DNA from: Aliarcobacter faecis
GTDB lineage: Bacteria; Campylobacterota; Campylobacteria; Campylobacterales; Arcobacteraceae
Assembly (NCBI RefSeq): GCF_013201705.1
Contig: NZ_CP053837.1
Span: forward strand, 620,001 to 684,000
DNA: 64,000 nt
Direction: 5' to 3'
Below, in pieces: positions 8,831 to 18,309 of the stretch. Under the pieces are notes generated by a model, which was not told where the DNA came from, searched no databases, and saw only the letters and a program-made list of their open reading frames with translations. The position numbers and the translations under genes are program-made. Positions within the stretch are counted from its first letter, which is position 1; every line of letters starts with the position of its first letter.

Positions 8831-10498
8831 TTAGTGTGAAACTGCTCCTGCAGATCCAATTCCTGTATTTGCTCTAATATTTTGAGCTCTAAATTTAGCT
8901 CTATCTTCTTTTGCTCTTTGAGAGTTATCAGTAATACTAAATAACCAAATTCCAACAAATGCAACTGCTACTGAGAATAGTGCAGGGTGAGCATAAGGGA
9001 AAATTGCCTCTTTATTTCCTAAAATTTGTACCCAAACATTTGGTCCTAAAATTACAAGTGCAACAGCAGTAATTAATCCTAAAAAACCACCAATAAATGC
9101 ACCTCTTGTTGTAAGTTTTGACCAATAAATAGATAAGAATAGAATTGGAAAGTTTGCAGATGCTGCAATTCCAAATGCTAAACCAACCATATATGCAATA
9201 TTTTGTGATTCAAATGCAATTCCTAAAACAACTCCAATAATTCCTATTATAACAACAGTAATTTTAGATATTTTTACAACTTTTTCATCGCTTGCATTTG
9301 GATTTATAACATTTGCATAAATATCATGTGATATAGCTGAAGCTCCTGCTAATGTAAGACCAGAAACAACAGCTAAAATTGTAGCAAATGCAACAGCTGA
9401 AATAAATCCTAAAAAGGCATTTCCACCTAGCATGTGTGATAAGTGAACTGATGCCATATTACTTCCACCAAATAAAGCTCCACCTTGTAAATAAGCAAGA
9501 CCTTTATCAAAATATTGTGCACCTGCATCTGTATTTAAAAATGCAATTGCACCAAAACCAACGATTGTAATAATAACCCAGAAATAAGCAACAAATCCAG
9601 TTGCATAAACAACAGATTTTCTAGCTTCTTTTGCATTTCCAACTGTAAAAAATCTCATTAAAACGTGAGGTAAACCAGCAGTTCCTAGCATTAAAGCCAT
9701 ACCTAAAGATATTGCAGAAATTGGATCAGATAAGAAACCACCTGGTTTTAAAATATCTTCCCCTTTTTTGTGGTATTCTACAGCTTGGCTTGCTAATGCT
9801 TCAAAGTTAAAGTTGAAGTGCCATAAAATCATAATAGCCATAAAAGAAACTCCTGAAAGAAGTAAAACAGCTTTTATAATTTGTACCCAAGTAGTTGCAA
9901 GCATCCCTCCAAATGTTACATAAATAATCATTAATGCTCCAACTAAAAATACTGCATAGATATACTCCATTCCAAAAAGGATTTGGATTAATTTACCAGC
10001 TCCAACCATTTGTGCAATTAGGTATAAAACAACAACTGAAAGTGAACCAAATGCAGCTAAAGTTCTAATCTCTTTTTGTCCTAATCTGTATGCAGCAATA
10101 TCAGCAAAAGTAAATTTACCTAAATTTCTTAATTTCTCAGCCATAAAGAATAAAATAATAGGCCAACCAACTAAAAATGAAACAGCATAAATAACTCCAT
10201 CATATCCATTCATATAAATAAGACCAGATACTCCTAGAAATGCTGCTGCTGACATATAATCTCCAGCAATTGCTAAACCATTCTGAAATCCTGTAATTCC
10301 TCCACCAGCAGTATAAAAATCATTTGCTGATTTTGTTTTTCTAGCTGCCCAATAAGTAATTACTAAAGTTCCTGCAATGAATACAAAGAACATAATAATC
10401 GCAGGAATATTTAAATCTCTTTTCCCTTCAAAAGTTGCATCACCAGCAGCAAATGCCCATAATGCAAAAATAGATAGTAGTGCTAAAACTCTTAACAT
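8831..10498 (-). CDS. actP: Acetate/cation symporter ActP (copy 1)
   Basis: 555-residue sodium:solute symporter (SSS family) with an N-terminal signal-like segment, then about 13 membrane spans. ActP hallmarks are [50 protein letters not shown] and [10 protein letters not shown]. It imports acetate and related short carboxylates with Na+ or H+. It overlaps the DUF485 gene by one base (stop/start junction at 10498). A second copy with very similar motifs lies at 11051-12697, indicating tandem duplication of the DUF485-actP pair. Confidence 0.95.
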   Translation of the reverse strand: MLRVLALLSIFALWAFAAGDATFEGKRDLNIPAIIMFFVFIAGTLVITYWAARKTKSANDFYTAGGGITGFQNGLAIAGDYMSAAAFLGVSGLIYMNGYDGVIYAVSFLVGWPIILFFMAEKLRNLGKFTFADIAAYRLGQKEIRTLAAFGSLSVVVLYLIAQMVGAGKLIQILFGMEYIYAVFLVGALMIIYVTFGGMLATTWVQIIKAVLLLSGVSFMAIMILWHFNFNFEALASQAVEYHKKGEDILKPGGFLSDPISAISLGMALMLGTAGLPHVLMRFFTVGNAKEARKSVVYATGFVAYFWVIITIVGFGAIAFLNTDAGAQYFDKGLAYLQGGALFGGSNMASVHLSHMLGGNAFLGFISAVAFATILAVVSGLTLAGASAISHDIYANVINPNASDEKVVKISKITVVIIGIIGVVLGIAFESQNIAYMVGLAFGIAASANFPILFLSIYWSKLTTRGAFIGGFLGLITAVALVILGPNVWVQILGNKEAIFPYAHPALFSVAVAFVGIWLFSITDNSQRAKEDRAKFRAQNIRANTGIGSAGAVSH

Positions 10499-10815
10499 TA
10501 TAATAAATCCTTTACATCTCTTTTTATTTGGTTAGTTAAATCTTCAAACTCTGTATTTGCTCTTTTTACATAGATTAAAGTAGTAATAAAGCTAATAACC
10601 AAAATAGCTAATGCAATAGGAAATGCAATAGTTGTAACATATCCTTCAGCTATTTTTGCAGAAAACAGCTCTTTATTAAAAGCAATAATAGTTATGTATG
10701 AATAAAACATAACTAAAACAAAAATTCCAAGTTTCAATGAAAAACTATTTCTCTTTGAAACCAACTCTTGATATTTAGGATTTGATTCAATCCTATCTAC
10801 TAATTTTTCGTTCAT
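10498..10815 (-). CDS. DUF485 membrane protein (YjcH-like, copy 1)
   Basis: 105 residues, two membrane spans (about 28-48 and 61-82) with a charged N-terminus and a cytoplasmic tail. It matches the DUF485 family that is almost always encoded directly before ActP (yjcH-actP in E. coli). It is translationally coupled to actP here and is probably an accessory subunit of the symporter. The start is the ATG at 10815 with a GGTCGGAGA element upstream. Confidence 0.9.
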   Translation of the reverse strand: MNEKLVDRIESNPKYQELVSKRNSFSLKLGIFVLVMFYSYITIIAFNKELFSAKIAEGYVTTIAFPIALAILVISFITTLIYVKRANTEFEDLTNQIKRDVKDLL

Positions 10816-10840
10816 TCTCCGACCTTTTTTTGACTTTTTG

Positions 10841-10880
10841 TAACTATGAAAGAATAGTTAACAAAAGATAAATAATTATA
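10841..10880 (-). promoter_or_regulatory. Promoter and operator-like dyad upstream of DUF485-actP copy 1
   Basis: Perfect inverted repeat TAACTAT-GAAAGA-ATAGTTA at 10841-10860, only 26 bases before the DUF485 start. On the minus strand a TATAAT box lies at 10880-10875, placing the dyad at or just after the expected transcript start. This is a good position for an operator. I see no equivalent dyad in front of the second DUF485-actP pair. The remaining 10881-11019 shows no gene. Confidence 0.5.
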
Positions 10881-11019
10881 CTAATTTATTAGAGTTTTGG
10901 GAAATTTTATTTCAGAGAATTGTTTATAAATTGTGTAAGAATTGTAAAATAGTAACAGAAAAATAATATTTTAATTATTAAAATTAATTATATTTCTTAA
11001 GTTTTATTTTATAAAGATC

Positions 11020-11043
11020 ACTAAAGAGATAAATCTCTTTAGT
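11020..11043 (-). terminator. Hairpin after actP copy 2
   Basis: Arms ACTAAAGAGAT and ATCTCTTTAGT, perfectly complementary, 8 bases past the end of the second actP. The T-run on the minus strand is weak, so termination is likely but not certain. Confidence 0.6.
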
Positions 11044-11050
11044 AAAGGTT

Positions 11051-12697
11051 TTAGTGATCAACAGCTCCATCAGCTCCGATACCTGTTTCTGCTCTAATTC
11101 TTTGAGCTTCAAATCCAGATTTATCCTCTTTTGCTCTTGCAGAAGAGTCTGTAATAGAGAAGAACCAAATTCCCACAAATGCTGCAATAATAGAGAATAA
11201 TGCAGGTTGTGTATAAGGGAATATAGCTTTTTCAAAATGGAAAATATCAACCCATACAGTTTTACTTAGTACAACTAGTGCAATAGCAGTAATAAGACCT
11301 ATGAATCCACCAATAAATGCTCCTCTAGTAGTCAATTTAGACCAGTAGATTGAAAGAATTAATATTGGGAAGTTAGCTGATGCTGCAATAGCAAATGCTA
11401 GACCAACCATGAATGCAATGTTTTGATTTTCAAATGCAAATCCTAAAAGAATAGCAACAATACCAATAACTAAAACAGTTCTTTTTGAAACTTTCATCTC
11501 TTCAGCATCTGTAGCTTGACCTTTTCTTATAACGATTGCATATAAATCGTGTGCAATAGAGTTAGAAGCAGCAAGTGTAAGACCAGCAACAACCGCTAAG
11601 ATTGTAGCAAATGAAACAGCCGCAATAAATCCTAAGAAAATATCTCCACCAACAGCTTGTGATAAGTGAACAGCTGCCATATTAGCTCCACCAATGATAC
11701 CTTTAAAGTCAATTACACCATCTTTAAAGTAAACAGCACCTTCAGGGCTTAATAAGAAAACAACAGCACCTAAACCAACAACACCAATGATTAAATAGAA
11801 GTAACCAATAAATGCAGTTGCATAAACAACAGATTTTCTAGCTTCTCTTGCATTTCCAACTGTAAAGAATCTCATAAGGATATGAGGTAATCCAGCAGTT
11901 CCTAACATTAAAGCAAGTCCTAAAGAAACAGCAGAAACTGGATCAGATACGAATGGACCTGGTTTTAAAATAGCTTCAGCTTTTGGGTGCATGCTAACAG
12001 CTTGAGCTGCTAAGTTACCAAATGAAAAACCATAGTGTGAAAGAACCATAATTGCAATAAATGTTACTCCAGATAAAAGTAATACAGCTTTGATAATTTG
12101 TACCCAAGTTGTAGCTAACATTCCACCAAAAGTTACATAAACAATCATTAATGCACCAACAATAATAACTGACCAAGCATAAGGAATATGGAATAATAAT
12201 TCAATTAATTTTCCAGCTCCAACCATTTGAGCAATTAAATAGAAAGTAACAACTGTTAAAGAACCAAATGCAGCAAGAATTCTGATTTTTTGTTCATCTA
12301 ATCTATATGCAGCAATATCTGTAAAGTTAAATTTACCTAAATTTCTTAATTTTTCAGCCATTAAGAATAGAATAATTGGCCAACCAACTAGGAATCCAAT
12401 AGCATAAATCATACCATCAAAACCATGTAGAAAAATCATTCCAGAAATACCTAAGAATGAAGCAGCTGACATATAATCTCCAGCAATTGCTAGACCATTT
12501 TGGAACCCTGAAATTCCTCCACCTGCTGTATAGAAATCTGAAGCAGATTTTGTTTTACTAGCAGCCCATTTTGTAATACCCATAGTTGCAACTATAAATA
12601 CAAAGAACATAATAACAGCAGGAATATTCACTGCTCCACCATCAGATGCAAATAATGCTAATGATGATAATCCTAATAAAGATAGTATTTTTAACAT
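11051..12697 (-). CDS. actP: Acetate/cation symporter ActP (copy 2)
   Basis: 548-residue SSS-family symporter, closely related to copy 1 along its whole length: [70 protein letters not shown]. About 13 predicted membrane spans follow a short N-terminal hydrophobic stretch. It has its own DUF485 partner upstream with a one-base overlap. G- and C-containing codons are a little more frequent than in copy 1, which may reflect higher expression. Which of the two takes acetate and which takes propionate, lactate or pyruvate cannot be read from the sequence. Confidence 0.95.
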   Translation of the reverse strand: MLKILSLLGLSSLALFASDGGAVNIPAVIMFFVFIVATMGITKWAASKTKSASDFYTAGGGISGFQNGLAIAGDYMSAASFLGISGMIFLHGFDGMIYAIGFLVGWPIILFLMAEKLRNLGKFNFTDIAAYRLDEQKIRILAAFGSLTVVTFYLIAQMVGAGKLIELLFHIPYAWSVIIVGALMIVYVTFGGMLATTWVQIIKAVLLLSGVTFIAIMVLSHYGFSFGNLAAQAVSMHPKAEAILKPGPFVSDPVSAVSLGLALMLGTAGLPHILMRFFTVGNAREARKSVVYATAFIGYFYLIIGVVGLGAVVFLLSPEGAVYFKDGVIDFKGIIGGANMAAVHLSQAVGGDIFLGFIAAVSFATILAVVAGLTLAASNSIAHDLYAIVIRKGQATDAEEMKVSKRTVLVIGIVAILLGFAFENQNIAFMVGLAFAIAASANFPILILSIYWSKLTTRGAFIGGFIGLITAIALVVLSKTVWVDIFHFEKAIFPYTQPALFSIIAAFVGIWFFSITDSSARAKEDKSGFEAQRIRAETGIGADGAVDH

Positions 12698-13008
12698 TAT
12701 AAAATATCCTTTACATCATTTTTTATAGAAGTTTCTAAGTCTTCAAACTCACCATTTGCTCTTACAACATAAATTACAGTTGTAATAAATGCAATTAAGA
12801 TGATTGCAACAGCAATAGGCCATGCAACAGTCATAACTTCACCAACTTTTGTAGCGAAAAACTCTTTATTAAATGCAATAGTTAATACGAAACCATAGTA
12901 AACTACCAAAACAAAGATTGCTAGTTTAATAGCAAACGAACTTCTTTTTGAAATAAGTTCATGGTATTTAGGATTAGCTTTAATCCTTTCTACTAATTCT
13001 TTATTCAT
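12697..13008 (-). CDS. DUF485 membrane protein (YjcH-like, copy 2)
   Basis: 103 residues with two membrane spans, paralogous to the protein at 10498-10815 (both begin MN-KLVERI-NPKY-EL-like). The start chosen is the ATG at 13008, which has GGAGAAA directly upstream; the longer open frame to 13065 adds 19 residues without family similarity. It is coupled to actP copy 2 by a one-base overlap and is probably its accessory subunit. Confidence 0.9.
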   Translation of the reverse strand: MNKELVERIKANPKYHELISKRSSFAIKLAIFVLVVYYGFVLTIAFNKEFFATKVGEVMTVAWPIAVAIILIAFITTVIYVVRANGEFEDLETSIKNDVKDIL

Positions 13009-13107
13009 TTTTTCTCCTAAAATAAGATTCATTGAAATAGTAAAATATCTTAGTTGCAAAAACATAGCATTTTAAAAAATAATTATGAAAAAGTGAAATA
13101 ATTGTAG

Positions 13108-13131
13108 AGATAGCGATAAAATCGCTATTTT
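13108..13131. terminator. Hairpin between exonuclease copy 2 and DUF485 copy 2
   Basis: GATAGCGAT-AAA-ATCGCTA followed on the plus strand by TTTTT. It lies 14 bases past the stop of the upstream exonuclease gene and separates the regulator-proximal operon from the second DUF485-actP operon. The T-run favours plus-strand termination, but the stem is also well placed for the minus-strand operon end. Confidence 0.6.
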
Positions 13132-13144
13132 TGATTTGAGATTT

Positions 13145-13756
13145 TTATTTATTTGACAAATTTTTTAGTTTTAAAAATATCATAGCAGTCATGATTGCAT
13201 CATTTAAGGCATCATGTTTCCCTAAAAAAGGGATATTTAGATATTTCATAATAGTATCAAATTTTAAATCTAAAAAGCCATTATTTGCTATTTTTTTTCT
13301 ATGGTCATAATATATTCCAGATACTTCAATAGATTGATTTGGTAGCTTTACTCCAATGATTTTTTTTGTATATTTTGAAATCATTGCTATATCAAACTCT
13401 ATGTAGTAACCTACTATTGGTCTAGAGCCAATAAAATTTAGAAGTTGAAAAATTGCAATTTCAGGTTCAAGTGCATTTTCTAAATCAGTTTGTCTTAAAT
13501 GATGAATTTTAATAGATTCAGGGTTTATAAGTTTTGATGGTTTTACAAAAATATTAAAGGTTTGTCTCATTAAAATTTTATTATCTTTGATTAATACGGC
13601 ACCAATAGAGAGGATTTCATCTTTTTTTGGATTTAAACCAGTTGTTTCACAATCAAGACTAACATACTCATTTGGTGGAGGTGTCTCAAATAGAGATTCA
13701 AATCGTTTACTTTTTAATTTTTTTTTCTCTAAATTTCGTAAAATATTTTTAAACAT
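13145..13756 (-). CDS. DnaQ-like DEDDh 3'-5' exonuclease (module copy 2)
   Basis: 203-residue exonuclease paralogous to 6321-6944. ExoI is LDCETTGLNPKKDEI, ExoII is VGYYIEFDIAM, ExoIII is HDALNDAIMTA, so all catalytic acidic residues and the histidine are retained. It overlaps the CBS/DUF294 gene by one base. Conservation of the active sites in both copies argues that the exonuclease is functional within each symporter module, although its substrate is unknown. Confidence 0.85.
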   Translation of the reverse strand: MFKNILRNLEKKKLKSKRFESLFETPPPNEYVSLDCETTGLNPKKDEILSIGAVLIKDNKILMRQTFNIFVKPSKLINPESIKIHHLRQTDLENALEPEIAIFQLLNFIGSRPIVGYYIEFDIAMISKYTKKIIGVKLPNQSIEVSGIYYDHRKKIANNGFLDLKFDTIMKYLNIPFLGKHDALNDAIMTAMIFLKLKNLSNK

Positions 13757-15573
13757 TAGTAAATCTTATCTAATTTAAATATGTAAGAGATAAATTTTTT
13801 AAATTCACTTACAATTTTTAAGCTCTCTTTTAAAAGATCTCTCTCTATTTTTCCTAAGTTATTTGTATTAAATTCATTTGAAATAGCTTTTCCATTATTT
13901 ATTGCATCAAGATGATGTTTTAATCTTAGTGTATTTACTATTTCAAATGCTTCAATTAATTCAGCAGCCATATTTTTTTCAATAATTTTTCTGTCTTCAA
14001 GAATTTTAATTCTTTTTACAGTTGTTGTCTCTTTTATTTTTTCTTTTAAACTTAAACTTCTAATTCCTTGAACTATTGGGAAAATAGCAGCTTTCTTTAT
14101 ATTTATTAAGTTATTTTTACCAATAAAACTAGATATTGCAGTTGGAGTTTCAAAAGCCGTTGTTGATTTTGCAAAATATGCTAAGAATAGGTCATTTTGC
14201 ACTTTATTAAATAGAAACTCTTTTAGGCTAATTAGAAGTTCCTTATCTCCAGCAACAGCAAAAGAGTCTATAAATATTGCTAAATCTAAGTAACCTTTCA
14301 TATCAGGATTATTTATCCATTTAATGATTTCATTTTTAAAATCATTAAAATTTTTACACCAAGTAGGATTTGAAACCATGATATTCCCTTCACAAGGAGG
14401 ATATCCTAACTCTATTAAATCATTTGTTAGTTGTTGCATATAAGGTCTATATTGTTCTACATTAACTCCATCTCTTACAATTAAAGCATTATCTTGGTCT
14501 GTTCTAATTATTTGCTCATTTCTTCCTTCACTACCCATTACTATTAAACAAGCACTATCTTGAAGCTCTTTTGGAAGAATAAGGCTATATAATTTTTGAT
14601 AAACTTTTGTATTTAATTGTCCTATTAGGCTTGAAATATGGTGAATTTTTACACCTTTTGCTTGAAGGCTTATAATAATATCAAGGAAATCTTTACTTGC
14701 ATTTTTTAAATCTTGTACATTTTTTGCATTTTTGATTTTTGATTCAATAACATAAGTGTGGTTTGCAAAATGAGATAAAATATCTATTTGTTCTAATATT
14801 CCAACCATTTCTCCACTACTATTTACAACACCAACCCTTTTTATATTTCTTTTTACTAAAATAGTTAAAGCTTCAAATAAATAATCATCTTTTTGTATAG
14901 TTAATAGTGGAAAAATAGCAATATCTTTTACGGGAATTGTTAAATCTCTACCCTCTAAAAGGACTTTAACTTTTAAAAGAGAATCTGTAATAATCCCATA
15001 TCCTAAAGTTTCACTTTTTATAATAATTGTTGATGTTTTAAATTGCATAGATTTTTTTATTGCATCTATTAATTTTGTATCTTCTTCAACCATACAAGCT
15101 TCGTGAATTAGAGTATCTTGAACTTTTGCTATCATAAAAGATGATAATTCTGATGTATACTCTTTATCTTTTAGAGTTTTTATTTTATTTACTAAATCTT
15201 TTAAGAAGAAATCTTTGAACTCTTGATTTTTTTCTATTAAAGATAAAAAAGCTTTTTTATCTATTTCATAGCAGATTAGTTCCTCATTAACTTTAAAAGT
15301 ATGTTCACATTTTCCATATATTAGAGAATTTGAATCAAAGGAGTCTTCACTTTGGTAATCCATAATTAAATTATTATCTTTACTATATTCAAAAACAGAA
15401 CCTTTTATAATTATAAAAAATGTATTTGGAATATTATTTGGGCTAATTAAAATTGTATCTTTTGGATAGTATGCAATATCCATATGTTGTAGGCACATAG
15501 ACATTTGACTAGGAGTTAAATGTCCAAATGGATGGATATTTGATAGAAATGTCTCTTGATCTTGAATACTCAT
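13756..15573 (-). CDS. cNMP-binding, CBS and DUF294 nucleotidyltransferase protein (module copy 2)
   Basis: 605 residues in the same architecture as 6937-8778: cNMP-binding-like domain beginning MSIQDQETFLSNIHPFGHL, two CBS domains, the nucleotidyltransferase motif CLIVMGSEGRNEQIIRTDQD (about residue 340) and a DUF294_C tail. The stop overlaps the exonuclease start by one base and the start overlaps the upstream symporter by four bases, so all three are translated as a coupled unit. A role in controlling the symporter in response to a nucleotide ligand of the CBS or cNMP domains is inferred. Confidence 0.88.
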   Translation of the reverse strand: MSIQDQETFLSNIHPFGHLTPSQMSMCLQHMDIAYYPKDTILISPNNIPNTFFIIIKGSVFEYSKDNNLIMDYQSEDSFDSNSLIYGKCEHTFKVNEELICYEIDKKAFLSLIEKNQEFKDFFLKDLVNKIKTLKDKEYTSELSSFMIAKVQDTLIHEACMVEEDTKLIDAIKKSMQFKTSTIIIKSETLGYGIITDSLLKVKVLLEGRDLTIPVKDIAIFPLLTIQKDDYLFEALTILVKRNIKRVGVVNSSGEMVGILEQIDILSHFANHTYVIESKIKNAKNVQDLKNASKDFLDIIISLQAKGVKIHHISSLIGQLNTKVYQKLYSLILPKELQDSACLIVMGSEGRNEQIIRTDQDNALIVRDGVNVEQYRPYMQQLTNDLIELGYPPCEGNIMVSNPTWCKNFNDFKNEIIKWINNPDMKGYLDLAIFIDSFAVAGDKELLISLKEFLFNKVQNDLFLAYFAKSTTAFETPTAISSFIGKNNLINIKKAAIFPIVQGIRSLSLKEKIKETTTVKRIKILEDRKIIEKNMAAELIEAFEIVNTLRLKHHLDAINNGKAISNEFNTNNLGKIERDLLKESLKIVSEFKKFISYIFKLDKIY

Positions 15574-17312
15574 AAACTTTCCTTTTTATTTATTGATGGT
15601 GATCTTAAATCATCTATTAGTAAAAGAACTTCTTCTGGTACTTTTGGTGTAAATCTTGAAATAATGATAGTAATAAAAATATTTATAATAGCACCTATAA
15701 CGCCAATTGCTGTTGGCATAATACCAAATAAGTAGTCATCAAATGAACTTACTCTATTATTTATAAAACAAAAATATATTATATAAGTTAAAATAAAGAT
15801 TAAAGAAATAATTAAACCTGAAATTGCACCTTCCTTAGTAATATTCTTATTAAAAATCCCAAGAACAATTGTAGGAAAAAGTGTAGCTGCTAAAATGGTA
15901 AAAGAGATTGAAATAGTTTCTATTATTGTGTAATAAGGAATTGTAAAGAATGTTGCTAAAGATATAATTATTAGAATAAAAATTTTTGATAAAACTTTAT
16001 ATTTTATACTATTATGAGCTATTTGTTTCTCTTCAAAAAAGATTAGTATAGAGTTTGTACTTATTAAAATTAACCCAGTCATAGTTGATAAAGCTGCAGC
16101 TAAAGCCCCTGCAAGTATTAATGCTATTGTCCAGTTTGGTAAATTTGCAATTTCTGGATTTAGTAGAGTTTGAATATCTGGATTTATATAAAGTTCATTT
16201 GAAAGAGAATCGTTTATTTGTATTTTTCCATCATTGTTTTTTTCAAAATATTTTATCTCTCCAATATTTTGCCAAATTTGAAGCCATTTTCCACTATTTA
16301 CTATATGATTTTGATTTTTTACTTCATCATTGATAAAAGCTTCATACTCTACATTTTGTGTATGTTTAATATTATTTATTTTTGATAATACTCCTAAAGG
16401 AGATATAGCAGTATAAATAATGGCAATAAAAACTAATGCCCAAAAAGCAGATTTTCTAGTATCATTTATACTAGGTGTTGATATAAATTTTACTAAAATA
16501 TGAGGTAATATGGCAACTCCTAGCATTAAAGATAGAGATATTGTAAAAAGATCTAAAACTCCTAATGCTTTTGTATAAGTAAATCCAAAATCTTCTAAAC
16601 TATTATCTAAAACATGAAGTAGGAAAGTCCCTTCAGGAATTATTTTAACTCCTGTATCAAAAGCAAATGTAGTTTTTGAAAATAGGGCAAGTTGAGGAAT
16701 AAAACCATCTGTAAGTTCTAAACTAAGATATATAATAGGAGTTATAAATGCGAATAAAATTATTATGTATTGGGCTATTTGTGTATATGTAACTTGTCTA
16801 ATTCCACCAAGTAGTGAGTATAAAAATGCTACAAAAATAGCAACTACCAAAGCTATCTCTTTATCTATTTGAAAAATTCTTGAAAATACAATTCCTATTC
16901 CTTTCATTTGTGCTGAAATATAGATAAATGAGACAATTATTATTATAAATATTGTTAAATTTCTAGCAAATTTTGAATAATATCTAGCTTCTACAAATTC
17001 ACATAAATGAAATTTACCAAATTTTCTTAAATAAGGAACAATAAGTAGTGCTAAAAGTACAAAACCTCCTGTAAATCCCATAATATAAGCTGAACCATTA
17101 AAACCTAGATATGAAATAGTCCCAGCAAGAGCTACAAAAGTAACAGCACTTATAAAATCTACAGCTATAGAAATACCATTTGTAATGGGACTAAAACTAC
17201 TTTTTGCAATATAAAAATCTTTTGTTGAGCTAGATTTTGTCCATAAAGCTAGACCAAAATATATTGTAAAAGATATTCCTACGAAAAGGTAGATTAAAGA
17301 TTGAAGTTCCAT
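15570..17312 (-). CDS. Sodium:solute symporter of the DUF4212-linked type
   Basis: 580-residue SSS-family transporter with about 13 membrane spans. It has SSTKDFYIAKSSFSPITNGI, AVDFISAVTFVALAGTI and LPHILVKFISTPSINDTRKS, so it is related to ActP but distinct. A hydrophilic insertion of about 90 residues (about 310-400) is absent from the ActP copies. It lies two bases after a DUF4212 small-subunit gene, the standard partner of this subgroup, and overlaps the CBS/DUF294 gene by four bases. The substrate is probably a short-chain carboxylate, inferred from neighbours. Confidence 0.88.
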   Translation of the reverse strand: MELQSLIYLFVGISFTIYFGLALWTKSSSTKDFYIAKSSFSPITNGISIAVDFISAVTFVALAGTISYLGFNGSAYIMGFTGGFVLLALLIVPYLRKFGKFHLCEFVEARYYSKFARNLTIFIIIIVSFIYISAQMKGIGIVFSRIFQIDKEIALVVAIFVAFLYSLLGGIRQVTYTQIAQYIIILFAFITPIIYLSLELTDGFIPQLALFSKTTFAFDTGVKIIPEGTFLLHVLDNSLEDFGFTYTKALGVLDLFTISLSLMLGVAILPHILVKFISTPSINDTRKSAFWALVFIAIIYTAISPLGVLSKINNIKHTQNVEYEAFINDEVKNQNHIVNSGKWLQIWQNIGEIKYFEKNNDGKIQINDSLSNELYINPDIQTLLNPEIANLPNWTIALILAGALAAALSTMTGLILISTNSILIFFEEKQIAHNSIKYKVLSKIFILIIISLATFFTIPYYTIIETISISFTILAATLFPTIVLGIFNKNITKEGAISGLIISLIFILTYIIYFCFINNRVSSFDDYLFGIMPTAIGVIGAIINIFITIIISRFTPKVPEEVLLLIDDLRSPSINKKESL

Positions 17313-17313
17313 C

Positions 17314-17574
17314 TTATTCGCTTATAGAATATTTTTCATCAAGTTTTGAACTTTTTTTGATATATATAAATATTATAAAAATAAAAAATAGTATTGAACC
17401 TTGATTAGCTAGAAAGAAACCGAGTTTTACACCAAAAAATTCAAAGTTATTTAATAAATTCACTCCAAGAATAGCAAATCCAAATGTAAATATAGACCAA
17501 ATAAATAGTAATTTTGCAATAAGTAAAATATTCTCTTTCCAATATTGTTGTGCAAAATTTAATTTTTTATTCAC
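17314..17574 (-). CDS. DUF4212 symporter small subunit
   Basis: 86 residues, two membrane spans (about 15-39 and 51-72), ending in a charged tail. The N-terminal AQQYWKENILLIAKLLFIWS fits DUF4212, the putative sodium/solute symporter small subunit. It is directly upstream of the large symporter gene with a two-base gap. It plays the part that DUF485 plays for ActP. No ORF or hairpin is visible in the 72-base gap before the response regulator gene. Confidence 0.87.
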   Translation of the reverse strand: MNKKLNFAQQYWKENILLIAKLLFIWSIFTFGFAILGVNLLNNFEFFGVKLGFFLANQGSILFFIFIIFIYIKKSSKLDEKYSISE

Positions 17575-17646
17575 TATAACTCCTTAAAATTATATGATTA
17601 TAGTGTTTTTTAGTAGCAAAAAAATAGCAAAAGGTTAAGTTTCTTT

Positions 17647-18309
17647 TTAAGCAGAGTAGTATCTATCTATTTTATATCCAAGTCCTCTAATATTTTTTAT
17701 AAAATCCTCTTTTAGGCTCTTTTTAAGCCTTGAAATTTCAGCTCTAATTGTTGGATTATCAATATTTTCAGCATCCCAAACATCAACTCTAAATCTTTCA
17801 AAATCTACAATCATATTTATATTTAAAGCTAATATATGAATAATCTCTAGCTGTTTTTTTGTAAGATTTTGAGGTTCACCATTAAAATAAAGTGTTTGTT
17901 TATCTTTTGAGTAAGAGTAATTTTCAGAAAATCTAATATGACTTGTATTATTTTGCTCTTTTTTTAATATTTGATTTATTTTAATACCAAGTTCACCCAA
18001 ATGAAAAGGTTTTTTTAAATACTCCCTAGCACCTAAATTATAGGCTTTTGTAATATCTTCAATATCAATTTGAGCTGAGATAAATATTGTTGGAATATGA
18101 ATTTTTCTATTATTTAATTCATTTAAAATTGAAAATCCATCAATAGAAGGAACATTTACATCAAGAATAAGTAAATCATATCCTTGTTCAATGCTATTTA
18201 AAACATCAGCTCCATCCATAAAACTCTCAACCATATGTCCAATGCCTCTTAGATATTCACTAATAGCACTATTTAGCATTAATTCATCTTCAAGAAGTAG
18301 TATCTTCAT
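17647..18309 (-). CDS. OmpR-family response regulator
   Basis: 220 residues: receiver domain (about 1-115) with acidic pocket LLLEDE, phospho-acceptor LILDVNVPS (about Asp51), IFISAQ and KKPF, followed by a winged-helix DNA-binding domain (about 130-218) ending RGLGYKI. It overlaps the 3' end of the histidine kinase gene by 20 bases. Its position directly upstream of the symporter operon suggests it controls carboxylate uptake, comparable in logic to CrbSR control of acetate use in Vibrio; that link is inferred. Confidence 0.93.
   Translation of the reverse strand: MKILLLEDELMLNSAISEYLRGIGHMVESFMDGADVLNSIEQGYDLLILDVNVPSIDGFSILNELNNRKIHIPTIFISAQIDIEDITKAYNLGAREYLKKPFHLGELGIKINQILKKEQNNTSHIRFSENYSYSKDKQTLYFNGEPQNLTKKQLEIIHILALNINMIVDFERFRVDVWDAENIDNPTIRAEISRLKKSLKEDFIKNIRGLGYKIDRYYSA

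Noticed and set aside
10984-11250. 88-codon open frame on the minus strand over the end of actP copy 2
   Set aside because: Out-of-frame shadow of actP; actP motifs and length are complete in the other frame.
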